Assembly (NCBI GenBank): GCA_007896885.1
Contig: VOIU01000013.1
Location: 1 to 64,000, forward strand
DNA: 64,000 bases
Origin: Bacteroidaceae bacterium HV4-6-C5C
Lineage (GTDB): Bacteria > Bacteroidota > Bacteroidia > Bacteroidales > Bacteroidaceae
Direction: 5' to 3'
The notes under the pieces are model-generated. The model was not told where the DNA came from, ran no database searches, and worked only from the letters and a program-made list of their open reading frames with translations. Shown in pieces: positions 53,278 through 62,062 of the stretch; position 1 is the first letter of the stretch; every line of letters begins with the position of its first letter. The translations under genes were made by a program, and so were the position numbers.

Positions 53278-53325
53278 ATACCTGCTTTTAGGTATTGCAT
53301 CGGCTTTTAACCTCTCATAACTTTG
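53278..53325 (+). promoter_or_regulatory. Promoter of the porin-imelysin operon with overlapping operator motif
   Basis: ATTG (53294-53297), a 20-base spacer and TAACTTTG (53318-53325) form a good Bacteroides promoter. ATACCT-N6-AGGTAT (53278-53295) overlaps the -33 box, and a further ATACCTA copy lies at 53248-53254. The same half-site covers the flavodoxin -33 box, so one repressor could silence both directions. Confidence 0.55.
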
Positions 53326-53358
53326 CTTCGATTTAATTTTATAAAAAATACAAAATAA

Positions 53359-54687
53359 ATGAAAGAGAAGATTCTAGGACTTTCTTTGTGTCTGGCTCTT
53401 TTCGGAGGAAGTGCTTCAGCCGAAAACAATCCCGATGTAAAGCCTGACAACACGAACAAAACCGAGCAAAAAGTAGCGGAGGTTACAAAGCCCCGCTTGA
53501 CTATAGGTGGCTATGGTGAGGCGGTTATGACGCGCAATTTTTATAGTGATAACTATTTGCGCTATACCAGTGCGGAGAATTACAAAAATGCCAAAAGTAA
53601 TGGACGTTTTGATTTGCCTCATGTTGTTATCTTTCTTGGTTATGACTTTGGTAAGGGCTGGACTTTTTCCAGTGAGATAGAGTTTGAGCATGGTGGAACA
53701 GAAAGTGCCGTGGAGATGGAAGAAGAAGAAGGTGGAGAATATGAATCTGAAATAGAACGTGGAGGAGAAGTTGCTCTGGAGCAATTCTGGATTCAAAAAT
53801 CATTTTGTCCACAGCTCAATTTAAAGATGGGACATATTATTGTGCCTATTGGTATGACCAACCAACATCACATGCCAACGGAATTCTTTGGCGTATATCG
53901 CCCCGAAGGGGAAAATGCCATTATGCCGTGTACGTGGCATGAAACGGGAATCAGTCTTTGGGGACGTGCCGGTGATTGGCGCTATGAAGCGATGTTACTT
54001 CCCGGTTTGGACTCCGATCGCTTTGGTCGTCAGAATTGGATTAAGGGTGGGGCAGGAAGTCCTTATGAATTTAAAATAGCGAACTCTTATGCAGGTGCAT
54101 TTCGTGTAGATAACTATTCCGTTCGCGGTCTTCGTATGGCTTTGAGTGGATATATTGGTAATTCATTTAGTAATACGCTTAGTGTGAATGAATCTACCAA
54201 TTATAAAGATGTGAAAGGTACCGTAATGATTGGTGCATTTGATTTTCATTACGATGCCCATAATTGGATTGTGAGGGGGAATGCCGATTACGGACATTTG
54301 ACAGATTCCAAGAAAATCACCCAATATAACATGAGCATGCGCAATGATTCCCCTTCTCTCAAACAAGCGATTGCCTCGGATGCCATTGCTATAGGTGTGG
54401 AAGCTGGGTACAACATCTTTTCCCAATTCAATAAACTCAATGAAGACGGTAAGAAGCTTTATTTGTACGGCAGATATGATTACTATGATTCAATGTATAA
54501 GACTGATAAGGAAATATTAAAAGCAGATTGGTGTGGTCGTCAGCGTATTGCTGCAGGTGTAAATTATTGTCCCATGAAAGAAATTGTGATTAAGGGTGAG
54601 TACTCCATCGGTTTATTGAAAAGAGCATATAATAATGAACCTTCTATATCATTGGGAGTGGCTTATGCGGGGTTTTTCACAAAATAA
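53359..54687 (+). CDS. Outer-membrane porin-like beta-barrel
   Basis: The 442-residue protein has a signal peptide (LFGGSASAENN) and a barrel-like alternation ending in aromatic SLGVAYAGFFTK. Early motifs RLTIGGYGEAVMTRNFYSDN and LPHVVIFLGYDFGKGWTFSSEIEFEHGG, and a long glutamate-rich loop (EMEEEEGGEYESE), are seen in phosphate-selective-porin-like or OprO/P-type proteins of Bacteroidetes that accompany imelysins. The acidic loop could attract cations. It is first in an operon with imelysin and a di-heme protein, so a role in iron entry is a reasonable inference. Confidence 0.75.
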   Translation: MKEKILGLSLCLALFGGSASAENNPDVKPDNTNKTEQKVAEVTKPRLTIGGYGEAVMTRNFYSDNYLRYTSAENYKNAKSNGRFDLPHVVIFLGYDFGKGWTFSSEIEFEHGGTESAVEMEEEEGGEYESEIERGGEVALEQFWIQKSFCPQLNLKMGHIIVPIGMTNQHHMPTEFFGVYRPEGENAIMPCTWHETGISLWGRAGDWRYEAMLLPGLDSDRFGRQNWIKGGAGSPYEFKIANSYAGAFRVDNYSVRGLRMALSGYIGNSFSNTLSVNESTNYKDVKGTVMIGAFDFHYDAHNWIVRGNADYGHLTDSKKITQYNMSMRNDSPSLKQAIASDAIAIGVEAGYNIFSQFNKLNEDGKKLYLYGRYDYYDSMYKTDKEILKADWCGRQRIAAGVNYCPMKEIVIKGEYSIGLLKRAYNNEPSISLGVAYAGFFTK

Positions 54688-54725
54688 AACAGATTAATTT
54701 TTTTCTAACTATAAAAAATAAAGAA

Positions 54726-55922
54726 ATGAGAAAGTTTTTCAGATTTCCATTGTATTTGGCAATGGGTGTTCTATTGGCTGCAAGTGTGATGGCTTGTAGC
54801 GACGACAATGACGATGATGGTTCTGATGCCGTAAGAGAGGCTGGATTGAAAGCCGCTGTTTCGCCTTATGTGAATAACACGGTTATTGGTACTTATACCA
54901 AAATGGCTGATGCATCAATTGAATTATATGAAAAGTGCGTGGCAATAAAAAATGCTTTTAACCAGAATACGTTAACGTCGACTATGATTGTAGATGCTGG
55001 GAAGTCATGGAATAATGCCCGTCAATATTGGGAGCTGAGTGAAGCTTTTCTTTTTGGACCGGCAGGGGATAGTGGTGCGGGTATTGATGGACATATTGAT
55101 ACTTGGCCTGTAGCGAAAGTGACAGTGACTGCCATATTAAACAATGCAGATTTGATGAAAGCTATTCAAGAGAAAGGAGCTGTCGGTTTACCTGCTGAAG
55201 AGGGAGTACTGGGTTTTCATGCTACGGAAGCTTTGTTATTTCAATTAGATGCTACTGAAACTAAGTCAGAGCCTCACAGTACTCAGTATACATCTAATGA
55301 GTTAATTTATCTTGTTGCTATAGCTGAAGACTTAATGAATCAATGTGTTTTATTGGAAGCTTATTGGGCTGGATCTGATAAAATAACGGTTGCTAAACAA
55401 ACTATTTTGAATAAGGCCGGTTTGACATTCAAATCAGGATTAGCGAATTATGGGTCTAGGATGATAAACCCAGGTGTGAATGATCAGACATATAAAAATT
55501 ATTTAGGCGTTGCCCAAGATATAATTCAAGGCTGCATTGATATTGCAGACGAGGTGGGCAATCAAAAAATAGGCAGACCTGTAAACGGTTCTTCGGAAGA
55601 TGATAAAAATTACATAGAATCTCCTTATAGTTTGAACTCTATTGTAGACTTTACCGATAATATAATCAGCATTAAAAACTCTTACGAAGGCATTAACTCT
55701 GGTGATGCTTCGATAAGTGATTATATCAAATCGGTTGATCCTACACTGGATGCAAAGGTGAAAGCCAGTATTCAGGCGGCAATAGATATAATAGGAAAAA
55801 TCCCGGAACCTTTTGCTAAAAATGCTTCCACAAATGCTGATGCAAAAAAAGCCGTAACGGTGGTTGGTACGGATTTGGTGAAGACTTTAGAAGAAGTGGC
55901 TCAAGCTTTATCTAAATATTGA
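54726..55922 (+). CDS. Imelysin (IrpA/M75-type) lipoprotein
   Basis: The 398-residue lipoprotein (leader ending VMAC, then SDDNDDDG, a strong surface-export signal) belongs to the imelysin family. The conserved GxHxxE motif is visible as GFHATEALLF near residue 162, together with EAFLFGPAGDSG and the duplicated helical-bundle pattern (NTVIGTYTKMADASIELYEKC). Despite the peptidase name, imelysins act in iron acquisition, probably as iron-binding proteins. It lies 38 bases after the porin-like gene and 86 before the di-heme gene, the common imelysin/DHOR arrangement. Confidence 0.9.
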   Translation: MRKFFRFPLYLAMGVLLAASVMACSDDNDDDGSDAVREAGLKAAVSPYVNNTVIGTYTKMADASIELYEKCVAIKNAFNQNTLTSTMIVDAGKSWNNARQYWELSEAFLFGPAGDSGAGIDGHIDTWPVAKVTVTAILNNADLMKAIQEKGAVGLPAEEGVLGFHATEALLFQLDATETKSEPHSTQYTSNELIYLVAIAEDLMNQCVLLEAYWAGSDKITVAKQTILNKAGLTFKSGLANYGSRMINPGVNDQTYKNYLGVAQDIIQGCIDIADEVGNQKIGRPVNGSSEDDKNYIESPYSLNSIVDFTDNIISIKNSYEGINSGDASISDYIKSVDPTLDAKVKASIQAAIDIIGKIPEPFAKNASTNADAKKAVTVVGTDLVKTLEEVAQALSKY

Positions 55923-56008
55923 TTTTAATAATCAGCCTTAAAGGCGGGTGTACCCTTAAAGTATGCCCGCTTATTGGCGTTTTTAATTTAACTAATATTG
56001 TTTAATAT

Positions 56009-57637
56009 ATGAAGAGCTTTTATTATTTGTTGGGATTCCTTTCTCTGGGTATAATGTCTTGTAGTGATGAGGATACGAAGAAGGATGATGGGAAAACAGA
56101 GGAACTTCCTGAATGGTATTATACCGGTGGTGAACTTGGTACGGCATATTTAACGACTTATAACGCTTATGAGCAACCTACTCCCGCTGTGGAAAATGCC
56201 GGATTGTATCAGGCGTTTAAGAATGGTGAACAATTGTTTGAAAAGCCATTCGTATCCAATATGGAAGGTGTGCGTAAAGGATTAGGTCCCGCTTATGTCC
56301 GTAGCTCGTGTATTCATTGTCATCCCGGGTATGGGCATGGCAAACGTATTCCTTCCGGAACATTCAATACGAACGAAATAGGAAATGGATGCCTGCTTGT
56401 GGTTTATACGCCTGATGATAACAATTATGTCTCTTGGCTGGCAGGTATGCCGCAATCTCATACAGTTGCCCCCTTTAAAGCACCACTTGATGAGAGTAAG
56501 ATTACGGTGGCATGGAAAGACTATACGGATCAATGGGGAAATAAGTTCCCTGATGGAGAGAGTTATTCATTGCAATATCCTGAGGTCACGCTTCCTAAAG
56601 AGGCTGTCTATGTGTATAATCAAGGCTATCAAATACCTAAAGATTATGAGGTGCGTCTTGAATCGACTATTGGCATATATGGAGCAGGATTATTGGATGC
56701 CATTACTGACGAGGATATAAAGGCTCAATACGCTAAGGAAGAGAAGGCTGGCGCTTCAATTAATCCTGCTATTTTTAAAAATGGAGAATGGGTGAAACAA
56801 TATGCCAATTCTCTTCAAGGTAATGGAGAAAAGCACCCTTTACGCTATACTTATGCGTTGAGTCGCGGTCCGTTGCTTGATGGTCCCGGTTCCAATGCGA
56901 TGTGGAATATCACAAATGTAACCCGTAACAACAGGAAGTATCACTATTTGGATGCAGCCGGCACTTATGCAGAATATTCGTCGAAAGACCCTGAGGTTCA
57001 GGCCGGATTTCCCGACTATATAGCTAAGGTTGATCCTAAAAAAGAACATCCCGAGTGGTGGACAGGCAGCATGGCGGATAATATCAAAAGCTATCTGACT
57101 TCTAAAACTTTGCCGACGGAAATGAGTGATGATGATTTTGTTGATTTTATGGTATGGCATAGAGGCTTGGCAGTTCCTGCCGCCCGTAATGTGGATGATG
57201 AGGAAGTGCTGAAAGGTAAGGAGCTGTTTGAACAGATTGGTTGTACGCGCTGTCATCGCCCTACCTGGACAACCGGTAGTGATAATTTTACTGATCCGAA
57301 TTTGTTCTTTTCTAATGGTGACAGCCGTTTGCCACGATATCCCAACCAAAAGATATGGCCTTATACCGATATGGTGCAGCACCAACTTCACATGGCGAAT
57401 GATATCCGCGGGGGATGGTGTCGCACAACTCCGTTATGGGGCCGTGGGCTGCATCAGAAATGTACCGGTTCGGCTACTTCCGATCGTTTACACGACTGTC
57501 GCGCACGTACTGTGGTTGAGGCTATAATGTGGCATGCCACGTCTGAACAGAGTGCCGCCTACAATGTCGTAAGTAAATTCCGTACTTTATCTAAAGCGGA
57601 TCGTAATGCTATTGTTAAATTCATTGATTCTATCTAA
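56009..57637 (+). CDS. Di-heme oxidoreductase (DHOR/DUF1111) lipoprotein
   Basis: The 542-residue lipoprotein (leader ending IMSC, followed by SDEDTKKDDG) has two c-type heme sites, CIHCH at residues 101-105 and CTRCH at 412-416. Family blocks include GRGPLLDGPGSNAMW-like (SRGPLLDGPGSNAMW) and TTPLWGRGLHQ. DHOR proteins resemble cytochrome c peroxidase-type electron carriers and are paired with imelysins in iron-regulated operons, where they may reduce or oxidise iron at the cell surface. The downstream CcsBA gene supplies heme attachment. An imperfect hairpin (about 55941-55972) precedes it. Confidence 0.88.
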   Translation: MKSFYYLLGFLSLGIMSCSDEDTKKDDGKTEELPEWYYTGGELGTAYLTTYNAYEQPTPAVENAGLYQAFKNGEQLFEKPFVSNMEGVRKGLGPAYVRSSCIHCHPGYGHGKRIPSGTFNTNEIGNGCLLVVYTPDDNNYVSWLAGMPQSHTVAPFKAPLDESKITVAWKDYTDQWGNKFPDGESYSLQYPEVTLPKEAVYVYNQGYQIPKDYEVRLESTIGIYGAGLLDAITDEDIKAQYAKEEKAGASINPAIFKNGEWVKQYANSLQGNGEKHPLRYTYALSRGPLLDGPGSNAMWNITNVTRNNRKYHYLDAAGTYAEYSSKDPEVQAGFPDYIAKVDPKKEHPEWWTGSMADNIKSYLTSKTLPTEMSDDDFVDFMVWHRGLAVPAARNVDDEEVLKGKELFEQIGCTRCHRPTWTTGSDNFTDPNLFFSNGDSRLPRYPNQKIWPYTDMVQHQLHMANDIRGGWCRTTPLWGRGLHQKCTGSATSDRLHDCRARTVVEAIMWHATSEQSAAYNVVSKFRTLSKADRNAIVKFIDSI

Positions 57638-57670
57638 TAGAATTGTATTTTTGTGGCTGTAACATTGTAA

Positions 57671-57723
57671 TTGCATCGTTGTCATTCCGAATATTCCGGT
57701 CGGGTATTGGGAATGGCAATGCT
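57671..57723 (+). repeat. Imperfect long hairpin between the di-heme and ccsBA genes
   Basis: GCATCGTTGTCATTCC and its partner GGAATGGCAATGC fold into a stem with bulges around a GC-rich loop. It sits inside the 129-base gap before ccsBA and could act as partial terminator or processing site. Confidence 0.4.
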
Positions 57724-57766
57724 GCCTTTTGCAAATATTGATAAATAGTATATCTTAGAAATAATT

Positions 57767-60070
57767 ATGGGAATCAGTGTGAAACCTGCTTTGTTGAAAT
57801 ATCTTTCTTTTGGAGCTGTTGCTTTTCTTGTTTTGATAATGGGCGTGGCTACGGTACTCGAAAAACTGTACGATACTTCTTTTGTCTCCAAATTCATATA
57901 TGGTTCTCCTTATTTTATTGCGCTATGGGGTATTTGTGCCTTGGCGGGATTATGCTATTTGATTGCTCAGAAACGGCATAAACATTTAGTTGCATTTATG
58001 CTGCACTTATCTTTTGTACTTATTTTGCTTGGAGCTTTAGTCACTCATATTGCCGGTCGGCAAGGACGGATTCATCTGCGTCAGGATGAAGGTCACGAAA
58101 CGACTTATGTGACTGACGATATGAAAACGGAAGTGCTTCCATTTGAAGTTTCCCTGAAGAACTTTAAGTTAGAGTATTATCCGGGAACATTTGCCCCGAT
58201 GGATTTCGTGAGTACAATTCTTATTCGCGATGGAGAAGTAGAAGAAGAAGGTGTGGTAGCAATGAATCATATCTACACATACCGCCATTATCGGTTTTAT
58301 CAATCTCAATATGATATGGACGGTAAAGGAGCTACTCTCTTCATCGCACACGATCCGTACGGCATTGCTATCACTTATTCCGGATATGCTTTGTTGTTGG
58401 TTTCGATAATCCTCTTCATGTTACAGAAAGACAGCCGTTTCCGTCAGTTACTACGCCATCCTTTATTACAGCGTAGTGGAGTGATCTGTTTTCTGTTGCT
58501 CATGGCTTTTCCTACGATAAAGGCCGGGGAAATACCTCGGGCTTTGCCTAAAGATGTAGCCACGAAGTTTTGCGATCTTTATATTTATTATAATGATAGA
58601 ATTTGCCCCATACAGACTCTCGCCAAAGATTTCACCATAAAATTGTGTGGACATTCTACTTACAAGGGACTTTCTTCGGAACAGGTTCTGTCAGGATGGC
58701 TCTTTTATTATGATGAGTGGAAAGAAGAGCCGGTGATTAGAATAAAGAATAAGGAAGTACAGCATTTATTGGGAATAAAAGGTTCTTATGCACGGTTGAC
58801 TGATTTTGCCGATGTGAATGGCTATAAGATTGAAATAGGTCTTCAATCAGGTTCAGTTGGCGATATGAGGGCACTTGAAGAGGCAAATGAAAAGTTTAAT
58901 CTTATAAGTATGGTGTCTACGGGTAGCTTATTGAAGATATATCCGTATTCCTCTCCATCACAGCCTGTTGAATGGTACTCTCTTGCAGATGAGTTACCTC
59001 GTGATCTTCCGGCCGATTTAGCAATGTTTATCCATAACAGTATGGGGTATGTGGCTGAGATGGTTGCTAAAAAGGATTATGCGCAAGTATCCGTTTTACT
59101 TGATAAAATAAAGAAGTTCCAACAGAAGGAGGCTGCCGGTGTGTTACCGTCGGAAAGTAGATTCACTGCCGAAAAATTTTATAACGTAATGGATTATACT
59201 AAGCCGGTTGCCATGGGATGTGTGCTACTGGGTTTGGTGAGTTTCGTGTTGTATTGCCGGCGAAATTTTTATGGAAAGCGGGATGACTGTAAAACTTTAG
59301 ACAATGATAATGTGACTTCTAAGCCATCTAAGCATTCTGACACTGATAAGTATTGGTTATGGTTCGGCATTCTTTGTAAGGCGCTGATGATAATCTTGTT
59401 TGCCTATTTGTTTATCTTGATCGGTTTACGCGGTTACGTTGGTAATCACCTTCCTTTATCCAATGGCTTTGAAACGATGCAGTTTATGGCTTGGTGCACG
59501 CTGCTATTTACTTTTATATTACAACGGAAGTTTCAGATGATGCTGCCTTTCGGTTTTCTAGTCTGCGGGCTGGCATTAATGGTCTCCATGTTTGGAGAGT
59601 CTAACCCGCAAATCACCCAGTTGATGCCTGTCTTGCAATCACCTTTGCTCTCGGTTCATGTAGTGGTAATTATGCTGGCTTATTCACTGTTGGCATTTAT
59701 AATGCTCAACGGAGTGACGGCGGTTATCTTGCATTATTCCAGCCGTGACTGCCGCCTTGAGATAGAACGCCTTCTGGTTATTAGCCAGATCTTGCTCTAT
59801 CCGGCAGTATTTTTGCTAACGATTGGCATTTTCATCGGTGCAATTTGGGCTAATGTCTCATGGGGACGTTATTGGGGATGGGATCCGAAGGAAGTCTGGG
59901 CGCTCATCACAATGTTGGTATACGCTTTGGCACTACATCCCGATTCATTACCTTGGTTCCGCCGCCCGATGTTTTTCCATCTGTTCTCCATTGCAGCTTT
60001 CTTTTTAGTCTTGATTACTTACTTTGGAGTGAATTTTCTTTTAGGCGGCATGCACAGTTACGCAGGATAA
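57767..60070 (+). CDS. System II cytochrome c synthase, CcsB-CcsA (ResB-ResC) fusion
   Basis: The 767-residue inner-membrane protein fuses ResB/CcsB (N-terminal helices, HLSFVLILLGALVTHIAGRQG, large periplasmic domain to about 475) with CcsA (C-terminal). The heme-handling WWD motif is WGRYWGWDPKEVWALI near residue 690, and conserved His residues occur in HVVVIMLAYSLL and in the late helices. It attaches heme to CxxCH apocytochromes, such as the di-heme protein just upstream. Fused CcsBA is usual in Bacteroides. It ends 10 bases before the convergent zinc-ribbon gene. Confidence 0.92.
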   Translation: MGISVKPALLKYLSFGAVAFLVLIMGVATVLEKLYDTSFVSKFIYGSPYFIALWGICALAGLCYLIAQKRHKHLVAFMLHLSFVLILLGALVTHIAGRQGRIHLRQDEGHETTYVTDDMKTEVLPFEVSLKNFKLEYYPGTFAPMDFVSTILIRDGEVEEEGVVAMNHIYTYRHYRFYQSQYDMDGKGATLFIAHDPYGIAITYSGYALLLVSIILFMLQKDSRFRQLLRHPLLQRSGVICFLLLMAFPTIKAGEIPRALPKDVATKFCDLYIYYNDRICPIQTLAKDFTIKLCGHSTYKGLSSEQVLSGWLFYYDEWKEEPVIRIKNKEVQHLLGIKGSYARLTDFADVNGYKIEIGLQSGSVGDMRALEEANEKFNLISMVSTGSLLKIYPYSSPSQPVEWYSLADELPRDLPADLAMFIHNSMGYVAEMVAKKDYAQVSVLLDKIKKFQQKEAAGVLPSESRFTAEKFYNVMDYTKPVAMGCVLLGLVSFVLYCRRNFYGKRDDCKTLDNDNVTSKPSKHSDTDKYWLWFGILCKALMIILFAYLFILIGLRGYVGNHLPLSNGFETMQFMAWCTLLFTFILQRKFQMMLPFGFLVCGLALMVSMFGESNPQITQLMPVLQSPLLSVHVVVIMLAYSLLAFIMLNGVTAVILHYSSRDCRLEIERLLVISQILLYPAVFLLTIGIFIGAIWANVSWGRYWGWDPKEVWALITMLVYALALHPDSLPWFRRPMFFHLFSIAAFFLVLITYFGVNFLLGGMHSYAG

Positions 60071-60079
60071 GATCTTTTG

Positions 60080-60355
60080 TTACTTCCCGCTCCAACGTTT
60101 GAGTGTGGGAAAATATTTTCTCATTTCAATGATTGCTTCCTCTTTTGAATAAGAAGAGCCTGAGTCTTTATTGAATTCATCGACAAATTGAGCACAATGC
60201 TGGATCATTTCCTCCATGGTGTAATTTGAGGTATATTCCCCTTTTTGATAACAATAGTTGCAATATTCCTCATTTTTACTACCATCGTGGTTTGTACCGA
60301 AATCTTGTTCGTTTTGTAGCGGCATACCGCAACTTTGACAATACTTTATTTCCAT
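60080..60355 (-). CDS. Small zinc-ribbon protein
   Basis: A 91-residue cytoplasmic protein with two CxxC knuckles, YCQSCGMPL near residue 6 and YCNYCYQKG near residue 32, matching the putative zinc-ribbon (zf-ribbon_2) family. The helical C-terminus (YTMEEMIQHCAQFVDEFNKD) is typical. Function unknown. It is convergent with ccsBA and 53 bases downstream of the CDF gene, perhaps in its transcript. Confidence 0.8.
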   Translation of the reverse strand: MEIKYCQSCGMPLQNEQDFGTNHDGSKNEEYCNYCYQKGEYTSNYTMEEMIQHCAQFVDEFNKDSGSSYSKEEAIIEMRKYFPTLKRWSGK

Positions 60356-60408
60356 TTTTCTTCTATTTTATAGTGATATTATATAAGTATTTTAAATTGG
60401 GAAATGTC

Positions 60409-61410
60409 TTATTCCAGCATGTGCTCATCAACACCGAATTTCTCACCGACTTGCGATTTACCGGCGGGTTCTACGTGCACAATGATGTCATAGACATCTT
60501 TTACGGAATCTTTGATACTTTTCTCTACAGCTTCAGCTATTTCGTGCCCTTGAATGACGGTGATATGGGGATCAACTTCAATGTCCAATGCGATCATATA
60601 TAGGTTACCGATCATACGGGATCTTACCCGGTGTGGATGACCTGCTCCGGGGACTTTTTGAACAGCATTAAAAATGGTATGGTATATTTCGATGTCTTTA
60701 ACCCCATCCATCAAGCCGACGCTTGAGTCAAGAAATATTTTAATGGACGAGCGCAAAATGAACAGGCTGATGATCAGACCGGTGATCGTATCAAGTACCG
60801 GCACTTTGAAAACGAATGTGAAGGTAAGTCCGACTAATACACCTGCTGAAATGATCACATCATTACGCATGTTTATGGCATTGGCTTTGAGTAGAGAACT
60901 ATTTATTTTTTTCCCCTGACGGTATTGATAAGTTGCCAGTAATAATTTACCTATAATAGAGAATACCGTCACATAAATAGCGATGTTAGTAGGGAGTTCC
61001 TTCGTTTCAGTCGCAAAAAGACCTCGAAATGAAGAAATGAGCATTTGTAATCCGGCATAGAATATTATGATTGATAGGACTTTTGCTGCAATACCTTCAG
61101 CCTTCTCATAACCGAATGCATATTTCTTGCTTGGAGGACGATTTATTATTTTTGCAGTGAAGATCATGACGATGGAGATCACTACATCTGTGGCTGAATC
61201 TATCCCATCACTAAGAACAGCAAAACTTCCGGCAGTGAATCCAATGGTAATTTTTGCTGCTGATAAAAGACTGTTCCCTATGGTACTTATCCATGATGCT
61301 CTGATCAACAGATTTTCATTTGACCCCATTCGTTCTTGTTTTAGTTTATCCAATTCCCTCCGATGTACTGTATCGTTTATCTTTCTTGCAGATCTACTTC
61401 CTTGATACAA
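60409..61410 (-). CDS. Cation diffusion facilitator (CDF) metal transporter
   Basis: The 333-residue protein has six membrane helices and a cytoplasmic ferredoxin-like tail (VPGAGHPHRVRSRMIGNLYMIALDIEVD). Metal-site acids are in helix 2 (VLSDGIDSATDVVIS) and helix 5 (NAINMRNDVIISAGVLVG), which carries Asn and Asp where zinc transporters usually have His and Asp. That is a pattern of iron- or manganese-type CDFs (inference). It exports divalent metals by proton exchange. Starting at 61329 (MGSNENLLIRASW) would drop a basic N-terminal tail and cannot be excluded. Confidence 0.85.
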   Translation of the reverse strand: MYQGSRSARKINDTVHRRELDKLKQERMGSNENLLIRASWISTIGNSLLSAAKITIGFTAGSFAVLSDGIDSATDVVISIVMIFTAKIINRPPSKKYAFGYEKAEGIAAKVLSIIIFYAGLQMLISSFRGLFATETKELPTNIAIYVTVFSIIGKLLLATYQYRQGKKINSSLLKANAINMRNDVIISAGVLVGLTFTFVFKVPVLDTITGLIISLFILRSSIKIFLDSSVGLMDGVKDIEIYHTIFNAVQKVPGAGHPHRVRSRMIGNLYMIALDIEVDPHITVIQGHEIAEAVEKSIKDSVKDVYDIIVHVEPAGKSQVGEKFGVDEHMLE

Positions 61411-61502
61411 AAAACTTCTTGATCCCGGGTTGGCAAACTTATATAAAAATATTGGAATAAGCAGTCTTTTACACTAAAATGAAGAGGTTAATAATTATGT
61501 TT

Positions 61503-61973
61503 TTATACTGTTTGTTTCCAAAACCGGCTTGTAATATCAATCATTTCACGGTTAATAATTTTGTATAACCGCTGGTTGGTAAGCTCTGATTTCAAACCTC
61601 CTCGTGTTCCAATATAAGGACCTAGCTTGATATAGTTAAAAGAACTAATGTCGAAACCCGATGGTAAGTTTTGTTTTCCCGAATACCAACCTGTTTTGAC
61701 CGGGGTGGGTTGACACTGCAAATATAATGCAAGTTGTTCCACTTCGAAAGGAGAGGCGTCGCCCCCCATAAAACAAACACATGTGATTCCGCTTTTGTAT
61801 TTTTGGAGCAGCATGGAGAGACTCTCAATCGTTAACGGTTCGCCTATATCTTCCATTAGATAGGGGCTATGACATCCCTCGCACTTATTGGGGCAGTTGG
61901 AAATATTAATCGCCAGTGTTACTTCATCCGGGATTTCTTGGAAAACGATATCGTAGTCGGTGTATTTTAGCAT
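61503..61973 (-). CDS. nrdG: Anaerobic ribonucleotide reductase activating enzyme
   Basis: The start at 61973 (MLKYTDYDIVFQEIPDEVTL) is preferred over a longer frame that reads back through a hairpin. The 156-residue radical-SAM protein has the Cys-x3-Cys-x2-Cys cluster motif in NCPNKCEGCHSPYLM and the glycine-rich CVCFMGGDASPFEV that contacts SAM. It generates the glycyl radical on NrdD. It follows nrdD by 89 bases on the same strand. Confidence 0.92.
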   Translation of the reverse strand: MLKYTDYDIVFQEIPDEVTLAINISNCPNKCEGCHSPYLMEDIGEPLTIESLSMLLQKYKSGITCVCFMGGDASPFEVEQLALYLQCQPTPVKTGWYSGKQNLPSGFDISSFNYIKLGPYIGTRGGLKSELTNQRLYKIINREMIDITSRFWKQTV

Positions 61974-61998
61974 AGTCTTTGTTCTGTAATTTTGTAAT

Positions 61999-62039
61999 TT
62001 GCCTGTATTCCCTTTCCTGTGAAGAGGGAATACAGGTAA
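61999..62039 (-). repeat. Intercistronic hairpin between nrdD and nrdG
   Basis: CCTGTATTCCCT (62002-62013) pairs perfectly with AGGGAATACAGG (62025-62036), extended by three weaker outer pairs, with an 11-base loop. No T-run follows on the minus strand, so it likely tunes nrdG levels or mRNA stability and is not a full terminator. Confidence 0.55.
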
Positions 62040-62062
62040 TTTTTGTGGCAATCTAATGCTCG

